Position numbers and translations under genes: made by a program. The notes under the pieces are model-generated. The model was not told the DNA's origin, ran no database searches, and was given only the letters and a program-made list of their open reading frames with translations. This document shows positions 24,652-37,409 of a stretch of DNA of 64,000 nucleotides, one piece after another. Numbering within the stretch: position 1 is the stretch's first letter; every line of letters starts with the position of its first letter. Source of the stretch: Rotaria sp. Silwood1 (lineage: Eukaryota > Rotifera > Eurotatoria > Philodinida > Philodinidae); assembly GCA_905250075.1 (NCBI GenBank), contig CAJNOP010000062.1:881343-945342 (forward strand), given 5' to 3'.

Positions 24652-26339
24652 TTAGCTTTGATTGAGATTGTATGGTTCATAACCATTAACACAATGAACC
24701 GTATGTTTATCTTGAAGTGTCCTAACAGTTTGTTCGACTTGATCAAATGTTAAAATATCACGAGCATATTCTGAATGAATTTTATAACATGCAACAAGAA
24801 AACGAAGTTTTATATCTGATCTTGTTACAGATCGAAATGCTTTAGCTATATTATAATGAAGATGAGTACGTTCATCATTATTTAAACCTTGTAAATAAAA
24901 TTCTCGTGCTTGAACATATTCGGCATCTGGTGGAAGTTGATTTTCATGACGTGAATGAGATTTTCGAGCTAAATATCCTTGTAATGATTGAGGTTTTTCA
25001 TTACATATTAAATCAGGTCGAGCATATAGTAGTTGAGTATATGAATTAGGATAAATATTTGGTTCTACACCAACATTTGCATCACATCTTAATCGTCCAT
25101 CTCGTGCTAATGGATGATATTGACGAGTCATAAAAGGACAATTAACTGAAACTTGATGAAAATTAACACCGTGTATCTCGATAAAGAAAACAGCGAAATA
25201 ATAATAATGGATCTGGTTCTGGTTCAATGCCAGGTACTAAACTACCTATAAAGAGAAGATATCAAAATTGATAATTTTCTTATAAATTTACTAGGTGAAA
25301 AAGCAACTTGTTCAACATCTCGATGATAATTTTCTGAATTTCGATCTAAAACTAAACGTCCAAATTTCATAAATGGATATCGTTCTTCTGGTCAAATTTT
25401 CGTTGCATCAAATGGATCAAAATCAGTTATTTTATTAACTACACTTTCATCTATGATTTAAATTTGACATATAAATTCACATGTTTCACCATTATCCAAA
25501 TGTTGCCAAAAATCACGTTTAGCATAATCTGGATCTTCACCACACATACGTGTTGCTTCAGCATTAGAAAAATTCTTAATATCTGCTACACAACTAAATT
25601 TATAACGTACATAAATATGTTGATTTTGAGAATTAACCCATTTAAATCTATGACATGGATATGCATCCATATGATGTCAACCTTTGATTTAAGAGAATAT
25701 TTTATTTTATTTTATTTTTTCAAATATTATAATATATCATAATTTTCTTCATCGGTATAAAATTTCATAGCAATACCACTTGAATTACGAACTGAATTAG
25801 GAAATTCTCATCCATATGTTGTTATTGAAAATCGTATCATAACTCGTGTTGTTTTACCAAATTTTGATAAAAAATCAGCTTTACATAATGATGAAACATC
25901 ATGTGTTACTTCAAAATAACCAAACGCTCCACTATCACATGCATGTACTGCACGTTCAACAATTTTTGATCGATTAAATGTTTGTTGTTTTTTAAATAAT
26001 ATACCATCAGATACAACTGGATAACGAACAATATGAAGATAATGAGACACCACACCAGCACGATATCCATTAACAGATGTTAATGTTGGTGGTATATAAT
26101 TATTTGATATTAAAGGACTTAAAACTGATGAAACTTTATCTAATAAACTTGTATTATGAGTTTGTTTTACACCTTCTTGATTCAATGTACTTAGGATAAT
26201 CAAATTGACCAGATTGTGCATCAATAATAGTTGTTAAAGAACGTTTATCAATATCCACTGGAGTACCTTGTGCATCGGTTAAGATCTAAAGATGATCTCT
26301 ACCGGCAATTCGTTTCATAATTGATGAACCACCTTTCAT
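24652..26339 (-). pseudogene. Catalase pseudogene
   Basis: Clear catalase homology in pieces: HACDSGAFGYFEVTHD (the active-site His and its surroundings), SVRNSSGIAMKFYTDE, HRFKWVNSQNQH, GRLVLDRN, VEQVAFSPS, SLVPGIEPEPDP, VNCPFMTRQ and a C-terminal segment ending in a normal stop at 24652. One intron (about 25298-25245) still has GT..AG borders. Lesions: in-frame stops at 26286-26288 (TAG), 25808-25810 (TGA), 25677-25679 (TGA), 25458-25460 (TAA) and 25392-25394 (TGA); a frameshift near 26190; an internal loss of roughly 60 codons between NYDIL and HHMDAYP (25690-25740); and a small deletion with frameshift near 25172 that removes the haem-ligand Tyr motif. It cannot encode an active haem catalase. 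One Trp codon (DFWQHL) is still TGG, so a changed genetic code is not the explanation. Confidence 0.9.
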
Positions 26340-29300
26340 TTTTCTTCTAATAAAACTTTACCTATAAATAACTTGTGCGTTGGCTGAAGACCAGAATAGT
26401 TTTCGTTGCTATAAATATATATGTGTGTAGAAGCTTGATAACGACAATAGAGTACAAGGCGAAAGAAATTGCAAAGAAATATCGACTCTCTATTTCTATC
26501 GTAACACAGTGGAAATAGGAAGTCAAAGGTGATTGCGCACAGAACTGATAAGAAGGGAACAATGCATTCAGAAACAAAGAAACTTTGATCAAATTTTTAT
26601 CTTATTGTGTCACAAACAATATGTAAAGGTTTTGATTTCTATCACAAGCATTGTGAGTTAGTAAGAACTCAACATCTTATGACAGATTTATTTCTTCAAG
26701 TTCGTAATTATTCTGTAAAACAAAGCATATAAATTAGGTCTATAATGATTTATATTAAAAATAAAAACAAAGAGCTTGTTAGTGCAGCCCTTTTCGAGCT
26801 GAAACGTGAGTATCACATACGATTTCGTACATTAAAAACTGCTTTACTATTATTAGTGTACATATTAATACCTTAATTGTATACTCTTTCAACTGCTTGC
26901 TTTTCTCTTTTATTTTAAAACTTCAACCTATGTCTTTTATTATACTAATCTCATCTTTTTCCTAGCATAACTACAAGTGACAATACGATTTACAAGATTG
27001 GCTTATATATGCGATTTCTCTCAAAAACATACTCAATGACCCTTCAACGTCGATTAATAAGATCTGCAATAAAGAGAAGTACGAGTCGAAAAATTTTGAG
27101 TTCAAACTTGAACTCATCGTTTTCTTCGAAAATATATGTAAATGCCATAAAACCTTCATTTTTCATTCCAATAAAACATTAAACTAGTCCAAAGAATGAA
27201 ATGTACTATCTATATTTAGAAATGTGAATACTTTATGAGAGTTTAATTGCTTTATACAAAGCTTAGTATATTTTTCTAATAAGAGTGGATAAGTATAAGA
27301 TATTTTGTTGCAATACTGTTTCAAAAAGGTCTTAGCATACTAAGTGTGGTATTAAAATCTAAAGCATGATATAACTACTATTGCTTCTTTAAGATCATAT
27401 TTCGCAAAGAATTGGTTTCAACTATCTCAGCATATTGACTAGAGGTAGCTCAAAGTTATATGATTTTCATACTTATCATAAACGACAAAAATGATACAAA
27501 TTTTTAAAACTATTTTTCTTATCATTCTGAATCCAAAAAAAAGCAATCTGATAACTGAAAAAACTCTCTTTCTTTAATCATAATCGTTTTATATATCTAC
27601 AATCAAATTAAAATTTTCAAAGCAAGATATGTTCTATTTCTTAAGTAACTCAAAGAAAACTTTGGTTGTATCACTTATTGAGAAAAACTATTTTTTTTCA
27701 TACCAACTTTATCATTTAGTTGGACTTCTCTATATGATTCTAAGATTATTCGATATTGAACCGTATCTTAACTAAATTTTTACCATTATTCAATCGTCAT
27801 AGTCAAACTTACTCTATTAAATTTGTATAAAAATAGAAAAAAACACGAGACTTGAAATATTCACTCTCAATATTTTATGCAAGCTGTTTAACAGCAAAAA
27901 ATGAATATAAATTATTCGTAATTTTTATTACCGATTTCATTTCATGTAAAGAAAAATTGCCTATTTTTATTCTTCTTAAATTGACAAAACAATCTGTTAC
28001 TTTATCAATTATTCTTAATTAAAGCAAAAAATTATTCATGAAATTTTCTAATTTTTATTATCTTTTGAACAAATAGCCAATTTATTTCTCTAAGAGTTTC
28101 AAATGCTATTTGAAATATTATTCTTCATGGAAAACATTAGACCAATTGACATAGATATGAGAGAAAAAGTCAAAAAAAAAAAAAATCTCAGCTTGTTTTA
28201 CTACGTACAATTAAGATCATAAATCAATGGTAGACCAATTAATATGTGTGACGAATAACAATATCGACCACTGTATAGTTGATACATGTTGGTGTGTAAT
28301 TGCATTTATTAGACAACGAACGATAATTGATCAGGGTGATGCCATTTGTATAGAGTAACGAGAAAAAAAATTAGAGTTTGTATGTATACAGATTAATTAA
28401 ATTTAATGTAAAATATAACAAAAACTAGATCTTGGATTTCTTTACTAACTATGCTATAATAATAGATTTTATTTTATGAGGTGAACGATGAATAGGAAAA
28501 AAACACTTTTTTTTTCGGAACAGTCAAATCAATTAGAACTTATCTTTAAATGATTGATCTCATAGAGAATGAAAATCTTTATATACAAAACAACGAGAAC
28601 TGTAGAGTAAAACCTTAAAAATTGAATTCAACTTTTACAAAATTTAAATAATTTGTATTCTAAATTGACTTTAATAATTTTGATTGATATGTAATTCTCA
28701 ACTATTGATATTTTCTTAATAAAAATAATTTTGAATACAATTCAACAATTTTCACTCAGTATACAGACGTTCATAGACATGATGCATGTCAAAGACTGTT
28801 TAATTTTCCATGATTTTTTTAAATTGTTCATAATATTCTTTGATATTAATTATACTAACTACTGTATTTCGAAAATTCAATTACTACTCTCCAGGTATCT
28901 ATAACCAGATTGCATCTTTGAAGTTAAGCTGTCTTTTTTGCATTTTTAGCAATATGCGGAATCAATAGCAAAATTTAAAGGAATGCCGAGAACCAGAATT
29001 CCTACGAGAAAAAAAGTTCTCCGAACTGAAACTGAAAATCATAGTTTTAATATTCTATTGTATTAACGAAATTATCTTATACATCATATGGATCAGAACA
29101 TAAGCCGAAAAAGAATGATTCAAAAAGGGCTAGTCGTCGATTACACAGATAAAAAAACAAGTATTGAAGACTTCATTTAGATATAATACGAAAGAAATCT
29201 AGTACAGTTTCTTCTATACCGGAGATGAGAAAACTTAGCGTGACATGTTTATTATCATTTCTCTACTTAGGAAAAAAAAGACTCTTTTGATAGAAGAGAG

Positions 29301-29487
29301 AAAAGAGAATGGTTTATTCAGTAATTTTCATTGTCTGTTAATTAAACAGAGAGAAGAAGAAAAAAAAAATAGAATTATTCTTATTGGTTAATAAGAGAGA
29401 AAAAACGTAAAATAAATGTTGCATACATTTGTCAGAATTCACAATTTTAATTCTCTCACTTTTGTGTGACTTGAAAAATAAATTGAA
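26340..29487. other. Intergenic, no supported gene
   Basis: About 3.1 kb of AT-rich DNA with only short random frames. No repeat family noticed. The right end should hold the promoter of the T-box gene; nothing specific seen. Confidence 0.55.
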
Positions 29488-31623
29488 ATGCAGTACATAG
29501 GACAGGTAAGTTGATTAAAATATTTTTGTCTACTTTTACATTAAATTTCACACATACTCTCATTTGTAGTATGAACATGATCAAATTCAATATTATAATC
29601 AAGAAAATATTAGTATTACTTTACATAATCAAAATTTATGGAAACAATTTCATGAAATAACTAATGAAATGATGTAAGTAATTATTTGTTTGTAATCAAC
29701 TATATATTTTATTTATAAGAGAGTTTTAGTGTTACAAAAGTTGGCCGTCGGATGTTTCCAATAATATCAATAATTATTCGTGGTTTAGATCCTGAAAAAA
29801 TGTATACTATAGAATTATCATTTGATCAAATTGATTCTCATCGTTGGCGTTATGTTAGTAGTAAATGGCAACCAGGTATGAAACCTGAATTACAAATTCA
29901 ACGTTTACTTTATCAACATCCTGATTCACCAAATTATGGTCGAAAATGGATGAACGATATAATAACATTTCCTAAAGTTAAATTAACAAATAAAATTGAT
30001 CCAACTAGAACATCTCAGGTAAATTGAAACAAAAAATGTAAATAAGATGAAAAAAAAAAAATTTTTTTTTTTTTGTAGGTTTTACTTAATTCACTTCATA
30101 AATATAAACCAAAAATTTCTATTATTGATATTCTATTAAAAAAGACAATCTATGAAACAAGTTTTGATGAAACGGAATTTATTGCTGTGACAGCTTATCA
30201 AAATGAAGAAGTAAGACTTTTTTTGTTTGATTGAATGTTTTCTATCGATAAACATTTTTTCGTTTATTTCAGGTCAGAGCATTAAAAATAAGACATAATC
30301 CATTTGCAAAAGCATTTCTTGACATTGATAATACTAAAAGGTAAAAAAAAAAAAAACTGACAATGATAAATTATTATTTATAAGTTAAATAATATTGTTC
30401 TTGTAGAGAAATGGCAGAAGAACAAGACAGTCATGTTCCAATGTTTTATTCACAAGAATCATCATCAGGAGGACCAGATCGACTTAAAGTTCAATCATAT
30501 CGATCAACACCTTATAGTCATTCTCATTCACAACGAAAATCATCACCAACGAATGGTATGATTAGATTTCATTTTCTATACTATTTTTGTTTCAAATGAA
30601 ATTAGCGATAATGTTGAAAATTGATTCCGCATCAGACATGAATGATGGAAAAACTAAAATGGAAAGAAAATTTCTAGACGATAAAATTTACGAATAATAT
30701 GTAAATGTCTCCCTTGATCATTAAGTTCATGTAGAAAAATGTACTATTTAACTGTTAGATAGAATTTTATAGTTCTGAAAATGTCTGAGAATTTTGTATG
30801 TCAAATTGAAAAACAAATATACCATTTGAATCATTAGGATGAATAAACTCCTGCCTCGATGCTTTTCTGACTTATCTCAGTTCGGTAGGTTGAGAGCAGT
30901 GGTCTTAAGAAAAACTCTTATAAACATTGACTAGGTCGAAAGTGAATGATTATTTCTATCTATCAATCATATTCAAAAAACAAGGTCGAATGAAAAATGA
31001 ATCCATAATATCATTTTTAAAGTGTTCATCATGAATTAATCAGGATTTATGCAGTCTCCCATCTATGAAATATCAGCACGAGTTTAACTAGTTGATTCTT
31101 CTGTTGGTAATGTTGAAAACATCAATTCTTTTTTTTGTTTCGACCTGAATGGAAGCATATTACAAAAAAAGCTATCTGATTTTTCTTTATAATTGAAGTG
31201 AAATACTTTTAGTCTAATGTCGATAGTGGATCAGAGTGTCAATGATTTTGATTTTTTTTAGTTTTTGCATATCCATCATCGTCAACTTCACCGTTTGATT
31301 TATCAACATTCTATCCTCCAATACCATCAACTAATATTCCATGCTCATCATCATCATCGCCTCCATTATCGGATGGTACTACTTATTATTCGAATCCATA
31401 TTATCCACCACCATCTTCATATTATTTTCCATATGCAGCATCATCATCATCATCAATAGGTCATTATCCATTTATTACTCCTTTCAATTATCCTTTAAAT
31501 AATAGTTTAAATCAAGAAACAACATCATTTTTACAGATGCAACCACCGATGTCTATTTCATCAACTGATAATAATTATTTGACTTCATCATCATTAGTAA
31601 AACATAATATTGAACACTATTAA
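29488..31623 (+). CDS. T-box transcription factor, Brachyury-like
   Basis: Exons 29488-29505, 29570-29673, 29730-30018, 30079-30210, 30273-30340, 30407-30555, 31262-31623; 373 residues, all junctions in frame with GT..AG borders. The T-box DNA-binding domain spans about residues 30-210: [87 protein letters not shown] and NPFAKAFLD. The EMIVTK..GRRMFP, LNSLHKY and QNEE..ALKI..NPFAKAFLD series is closest in feel to Brachyury, but an assignment needs a tree. Nuclear regulator of development. The C-terminus is Ser/Pro/Tyr-rich and disordered. The last intron (30556-31261) is 706 nt; the others are about 55-65 nt. An AATAAA lies about 50 nt after the stop. The first exon holds only six codons, so the start is the nearest ATG ahead of a good donor. 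Confidence 0.9.
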
Positions 31624-32387
31624 ATAAATTCGTCTATGTTTATGTGTGTAAAAACTATTTTCATTAGAATTTCGAAATAAAAGAAAAATAATTTTTCATC
31701 GTATGAGACAAGAAGATTATTGATTAATTAAAAATGAATCTGATGAAAAGAGAATAGAATATGAATTGACTGAACTACTGCCCTTGTTAGATATTAATGT
31801 AATATCAGGATATTTTAATATAAATTCCAAGGATACTGTGTCTATTATATAGAAAAGTGTTCATCATAGTATGGAGTGAAGTAATGAAAAAGCTGTTTGT
31901 ACAAAATCTTTGAGACTAACATATGGAACACAATTTAGCTGCTGTTGCTAATCGGACGGGAATCTTGTTTTTATTCTTTCAATTTTGAGTAACATTTGAT
32001 CATTCTTTTACTTAATACTTCAAAAATGCAATAAGAAAATAGTCTATATATATAGCCTTGTACTTCAACATTGCTTTTAGATCGTGCCTCACAAAATAGT
32101 GATGACCAACTTTGTGAGAATGTTGGCTAGTTGTATTGTCAATAAATATAAATACTAGAAAATAACCAAACATCACTATTTATGTGTTAATCTTTTTGCA
32201 TCATATATATGAAAATTGAATAATAACTTTCCTTTTATTTCTGCTACATGTGTATCTGTGCCATAAATTCTTACATTTATACAAAAGGAAAGGTATTCGA
32301 ATCATTGATCATTACTCAGATTTGTTGTTGAAATAGTACATCTTTGGATCATAGGATTGAATCAAAAAGAACTTATATGATTAAGGT

Positions 32388-32540
32388 ATGGTAATCGTTG
32401 CTCAACAAGTTATTATTACAAAACATGGTAAAGAATTTTATTTCTAATATGATATTAATGATGAAAATATACAAGCATTAATTAATACACTTATTTATCC
32501 TAATAAAATTCTTGAAAAATTATAACTTGAATAGAATAAG
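32388..32540 (+). pseudogene. Decayed coding fragment, unknown family
   Basis: From ATG 32388 the frame reads about 19 residues (MVIVAQQVIITKHGKEF..), stops at TAA 32445-32447, then continues with coding-like codons (DINDENIQALINTLIYPNK) to further stops. No family recognised. Codon usage resembles the genes of the window, unlike the surrounding DNA. Confidence 0.3.
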
Positions 32541-34248
32541 ATAATTTATAATTCTTGTATAGAACCTCTAGTAAAAATACTTCGTACAAAACTGATCATT
32601 TAAAAAAAAACACACTTTGAATTTTGGGAATATAAGTTTTTAGAAATTAGTAAAAACACAGATTTATATTATTAGAGCAAATAATATTATACTGTTATTA
32701 TTGTTATATATTTCAGATTTAAAATTTTCTTTGTTAGAAAATAAGTTTTTAAATACTTCGAACAAATAATAAAAATAAGATGGATTCAAAATAATTGATG
32801 TTCTTATCAAAATTCATAGTAACAATCCTTTGTGAAATGAATCTATGGCTGATTATAATCGTTCCGATATTTTGGAATTCATTTATTTCGAAAAATAATC
32901 GATTTCCATATAAATTTCTATTACTTATTTTTTTTCTCTGTTGTTACATTTATCATAATTTCGAATTTTATTTTGTCTTTGTTTTTTTTTTGGCAATTGT
33001 AAATATTAGAGAAACAAAAAAATAATGCATCTGTTCTTATTCAAATAAAAAACACACACACACACACATGTTCTTTTTATTTCGCATCAAATTTATTGAA
33101 TTCATATTTTATTATTCGCAGAATATTGTTTTGAAAAATCTGTACTTAACACTAGTGAAAATAATTGACGCACTTGTTTAATACAATCGTCATATATGAA
33201 CTTTGAAAACAAAAAGAATCAATAAAACATATACTACAAAATATAGGTTACATATGTGTACAAACAGGTGACTTAGTTACATTTGTTTAGATTATGATGT
33301 CATTGTTACATAGTGAAATTTATTTCATTTCAAACATGTAAAAATAGATTTATTTTCGATGATTGACACTATGATTTTTCTTTTGTCAATTAAAAATTTT
33401 AATTTTCTTGTTATAAGATATTATTTATAAAAATTCATTCAACAAAAATTTTCATTTGATTCCATATTTTGTCTTTTTGTTATTGTTCTCATTTTTATTG
33501 AACCAGTTAAAAAAAACCTAGTAACTTTGATTTGAATACATTTGCGGTGTAATGAAATTATTATACGTCAAACTTTGAGTTCGATGTATGTTTCAAAAAT
33601 AAACGTAAAAAAAGAAAAAGTTGGTCAGTACATTACATTTACCAAACGTACATTTACACAGTCGGCAGAACAAAACAAAATTTTATTCGGTAAGGAATTT
33701 TAGCTTTTTGAAAAATTATTATACAGTAGTTTTCTTAGTAAGAAATAAGAATTTTCTACTTAAATTCATCAAAGCATTTTAATAGTGAAATAAATTTGGA
33801 ATCATCCATAAAAATCATATTCTTTGACTCGTCTTCCTTTTGGAATTTTCGGTAAGCTCAATTGAACCCAAAAATTTCGAATCAAAACCCTGTTGAATCG
33901 TACTTTAGTATACAAGATACTTGTTCCCCGGTTTTTTGTATTCGATGACTAGTACACTCTACACATTTCATTCCAGAAAAAGCCTGTTTATTCAAATATA
34001 CAGCTTCTTTCTTTATTAAATAACACTTCATTAAATAAATATATCAAAAAAATACAAATATATAAACACACATTTCATAGACAAAAAACAACTATATAAC
34101 CTATTACAAAGCTTTGGTTTTCTCAATAGTTTCTATTTTAATGAGCACAAAATTCTAAGAACAAAAAATGAAGTTCAATATCAATCTCATATAGGTACTT
34201 GACAAAATAACTGCCTGTTCATGTAGCATAATCTTGAGTTATTCTAGT

Positions 34249-34263
34249 CACACCCACACCCAA
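34249..34263. repeat. Telomere-like C-rich tract, single arm
   Basis: CACACCCACACCCAA: two overlapping CCCACA-type units with no inverted partner nearby. Confidence 0.45.
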
Positions 34264-34983
34264 TCATTGGCTTATGCCAATCCTTGAAATCAGATTGAAG
34301 TGGGCGAAAAAATTATCATGTTTATCTGATGTAGGCCTAAAGTGAATTTCTCGTAGAAGAATATTCGCTGTCGATAATAATTCAACGGTTACTTGAATAA
34401 TCTACTAGAAAATGATGCAAAGTGTACATCATCAGTGCTGTAATGATTTTTCAAAGAGTAAATTCTAGGGATAAATGACAGAGAATGAGACATTCATTGT
34501 TAGCACCTACGCCTCGAAAAAGTCGACTTCCATTAGAAAAACTAAAAGTGAGATAAATGATCAGGAAAATATAGTCTGAGGTCTGGTCTGTCAATGACAA
34601 TACGGTTTTTAGTTTAGAACCTCGTTTTTTTTTATTAAGGTTTTTGATAAATTCGGTCATTTTCAACTTGAAAAATACGCTTTTTTAGTCCATTCGATCC
34701 ATAGTTCTCTGTGAATTTTCATTCTTTATATTTAAGTGTTTTTTGTTTACAAGAACATATCAAGATGCATACCATGGCAGAATCTCTTCCTTGAGATTAA
34801 GAGAAATATTACGGATTAGCAAATGAACTACATTTTAACCCTTGTTTGTTGAATATCTCCTGAAAATTTCATGCAACTTGAATGAACAATAATCACAGCT
34901 TGTTAAGTTTGAAGAGTCAAGTCATGTACTACTTGCTCTTAATAGATCCACTATTCTCAGCATCATATACGAATGAAATACAG

Positions 34984-35490
34984 TGTTCATTCAATGAGTG
35001 CTAGTGAACAACCAAGAAGTCTAGAATGGATTGGTTTCCTAGGCCTTCGTTACTGAGATAATACAACTCTTTCACATCACCTGGAAGATCGACTTGCGAG
35101 TTCAAACCTCAAATTTTTCACAAACAAAGTTTTCAATGATATTCGCTCATTAATGCAAGTTGTAACTTTTGTGATTTTTCCTATCTTGAGATATGAATGT
35201 AGGAATAAAAATTTGCTTTTACACGTAAGTATATATCAAATATGTCCTATATTTAGACTGAAGATACTAGATTAGCTACAACTTGCATAATGAGTTAATT
35301 TCATTGAAAACTTTGTTTATGTAAAATGTAAGATTGAAATTCGACAATCGCGTTTTCAGGTAATCTCATGGGGATTGCAGCTTCTCTTTGAAGAATATCA
35401 GCACAATTTTAGTATCTCAAAAACGAAGGCTCGAAAAATAAAACTATTCTGGACTTTTTAATGTCTCATTAGTACTCATTGAATGAATAT
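34984..35490. mobile_element. Foldback / MITE-like element
   Basis: The ends GTTCATTCAATGAGTGCTAG (34984) and its degenerate inverse ending GAATGAATAT (35490), plus inner inverted blocks GCCTTCGTTACTGAGATA (35043) / TATCTCAAAAACGAAGGC (35420) and CAAAGTTTTCAATGA (35127) / TCATTGAAAACTTTG (35310). About 510 bp; no ORF; clearly older than the foldback at 19789. Confidence 0.6.
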
Positions 35491-35728
35491 AGTCTTATTC
35501 AAAATCGATTTAATATCTGACGAAGTTCTTTGGTCATTCCAAGTATTGATAAATTTTCGATTCGCTAGATCCTACAGATCAATTCAATAAATGAACTGCA
35601 CTGTTCTTTAGTTTGACGTGAATTTTGAATCGAATGAAGTTCATAAAGAATATTGTTGATCATATAAATTTTATAAAATATCTAGAAACTAAAATATTAT
35701 TTGTTTTTGTTTGTCATTTTTAAAGAAA

Positions 35729-37209
35729 ATGATAACAACAATACTATATAGTAATTATGAATATATGGACAAAATGTCTATTAATAAAGATCTTAAATGT
35801 GACTATTGTAATAATCCATTTGTTGAACCTGTGTCAACACCATGTAATCATATATTTTGTCGAGTATGTATTGAAAATAAAATTAAAAATACAGATGGAA
35901 CTTGTGCAAAACCAAAATGTAAAAATAAATCAATTACATTAGAAAATTTAACACCAGTTACAAAACATATTATTTTAAATATGCTCGATCGTCTACTTGT
36001 TAAATGTACTAGTTGTGGTATGGCAAATATTGAACGTAGTGCATTTGAAAAACACTATACTAAAACATGTCCAAAAGCAATTGTGTCTTGTACAGCAATA
36101 GATATTAAATGTCCATGGACAGGACCAAATGATCAATTAAAACAACATATTTTTTCATGTATTTATGAACAAATTCGTCCTGTCATTAATGAAATTATTC
36201 AAGATAATCGTCAATTAAAAGAAAAACTTCAACAAATGTCTGAACAATATTTAAAATATCATCAATTACATATAAAAGAATTACAAGAAATAAATCAACG
36301 TTTAAATAAAATTGTAGAACAATTAAATGAAATATTATATCAAGAAAAAAATCAATTAAACGAATTACAAAATGAAATGCAACAATTAAAAGAATTAATT
36401 ATACATAATAAAACTCATATTAATGAATTACAAATTGAAACTCAACGTAAAAAAAATGAAATCATACATATTGAGGAACCTTGTAATAAAAATGAAAAAA
36501 AGTTATCATCTACTATTATTTTTCATGTTTTATTTCAGATGTATATTCTTATAATAATTCTCAACTTGAAAACAATATATCAAAATGTCAATCACATACA
36601 ACAATTGATTTATCGAAACATCAATTGCTTGATCGTGATATGGAAATTATTATAAAACAAGCAATAATTGAAAAAGAATGTACAAGACTTGATCTGAGTC
36701 ACAATTTTATTACATCAATAGGTACATCGATTTTAGCTGATGCATTAAAACATAATACAACATTAGAAGAATTAGATTTTCATGATAATCGTATATCAGA
36801 TATCGGTGTTCAATCATTAACAAAAATTTTATCATCAAATACTTCAATTATTAAAGCACTTGGTCTTGGATCAAATGGTATTACAGATAAAGGAGTTGAA
36901 TATTTAGCTGAAATGTTAAAAATAAATCGAACAGTTACATGGTTAGCATTAGCTGGTAATCAAATCGGTGATCGTGGTGTACGACTATTAGCAAATACAT
37001 TAGCTCATCAAAATTCAACTTTATTAGTATTATCACTTCATGTTAATAAATCTATCAGTGATGAAAGTATTAATGTTATCATTGATATGTTACAACATAA
37101 TAAATCATTAAAGAAACTTTGGATATATGATTGTAATATATCAGAATATGGAAAAATGAAACTTCGAGAAGCAACAAAATCGAAACAAAATTTTTCACTT
37201 TATATGTAA
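35729..37209 (+). CDS. RING / TRAF zinc finger / coiled-coil / LRR protein
   Basis: Exons 35729-36482 and 36539-37209; intron 36483-36538 (56 nt, GTAATA..TTTCAG). The T before the intron plus AT gives Tyr (EEP-Y-VYSYNN). 474 residues. A RING finger of TRAF type occupies residues 24-64 (Cys24, Cys27, Cys39, His41, Cys44, Cys47, Cys59, Cys64). TRAF-type zinc-finger segments follow at about 93-144 (CTSCG..H..C, CPW..H..C), then a coiled coil at about 150-248 rich in Gln/Glu/Leu, then an RNI/NLR-type LRR array at about 280-470 (TRLDLSHNFITSIG, LEELDFHDNRISDIG, WLALAGNQIGDRG). Likely an E3 ubiquitin ligase or signalling adaptor in the cytosol, with the LRRs in the place of the MATH substrate domain of TRAFs. 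The frame of exon 1 is open through the intron, which would hide the fusion from simple ORF calling. The start is the first ATG; a later ATG (35765) is possible. Confidence 0.85.
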
Positions 37210-37366
37210 ATAAGAGATTAAATTTTATTTTATAAAAAATAAAAAAAACTAAACATGTTCGAACAGAACAATTGAAAATTGTTCGAGAATAAAGTGTGAT
37301 AGAAATTTGTTATTAATTTAAATATGTTAGATGAATAGTCAAACAAACAACCTTTTATTCTTCGCT

Positions 37367-37409
37367 TGTGTGAATGTGGGCAAGTGTCGGTCTGAGACTA
37401 CATCCCACA
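37367..37409. repeat. Degenerate telomere-like hairpin
   Basis: CTTGTGTGAATGTGGG followed after about 20 nt by ACTACATCCCACA; a weaker member of the hairpin family. Confidence 0.4.

Larger units (their letters stand above)
31624..35728. other. Intergenic with decayed fragment and foldback
   Basis: About 4.1 kb. Holds a short decayed coding fragment (32388-32540), a CA microsatellite at 33051-33068, a C-rich telomere-like tract at 34249-34263 and a foldback element at 34984-35490. Other frames (for example 34451-34666) look random. Confidence 0.55.

Noticed and set aside
24652-26339. Reading TGA as Trp (altered genetic code or selenocysteine) to rescue the catalase
   Set aside because: TGG is still used for Trp in the same gene, other stops are TAA/TAG, and deletions and frameshifts break it anyway.
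33051-33068. CA repeat considered as a member of the telomere-like family
   Set aside because: Pure dinucleotide microsatellite without CCC units or an inverted arm.
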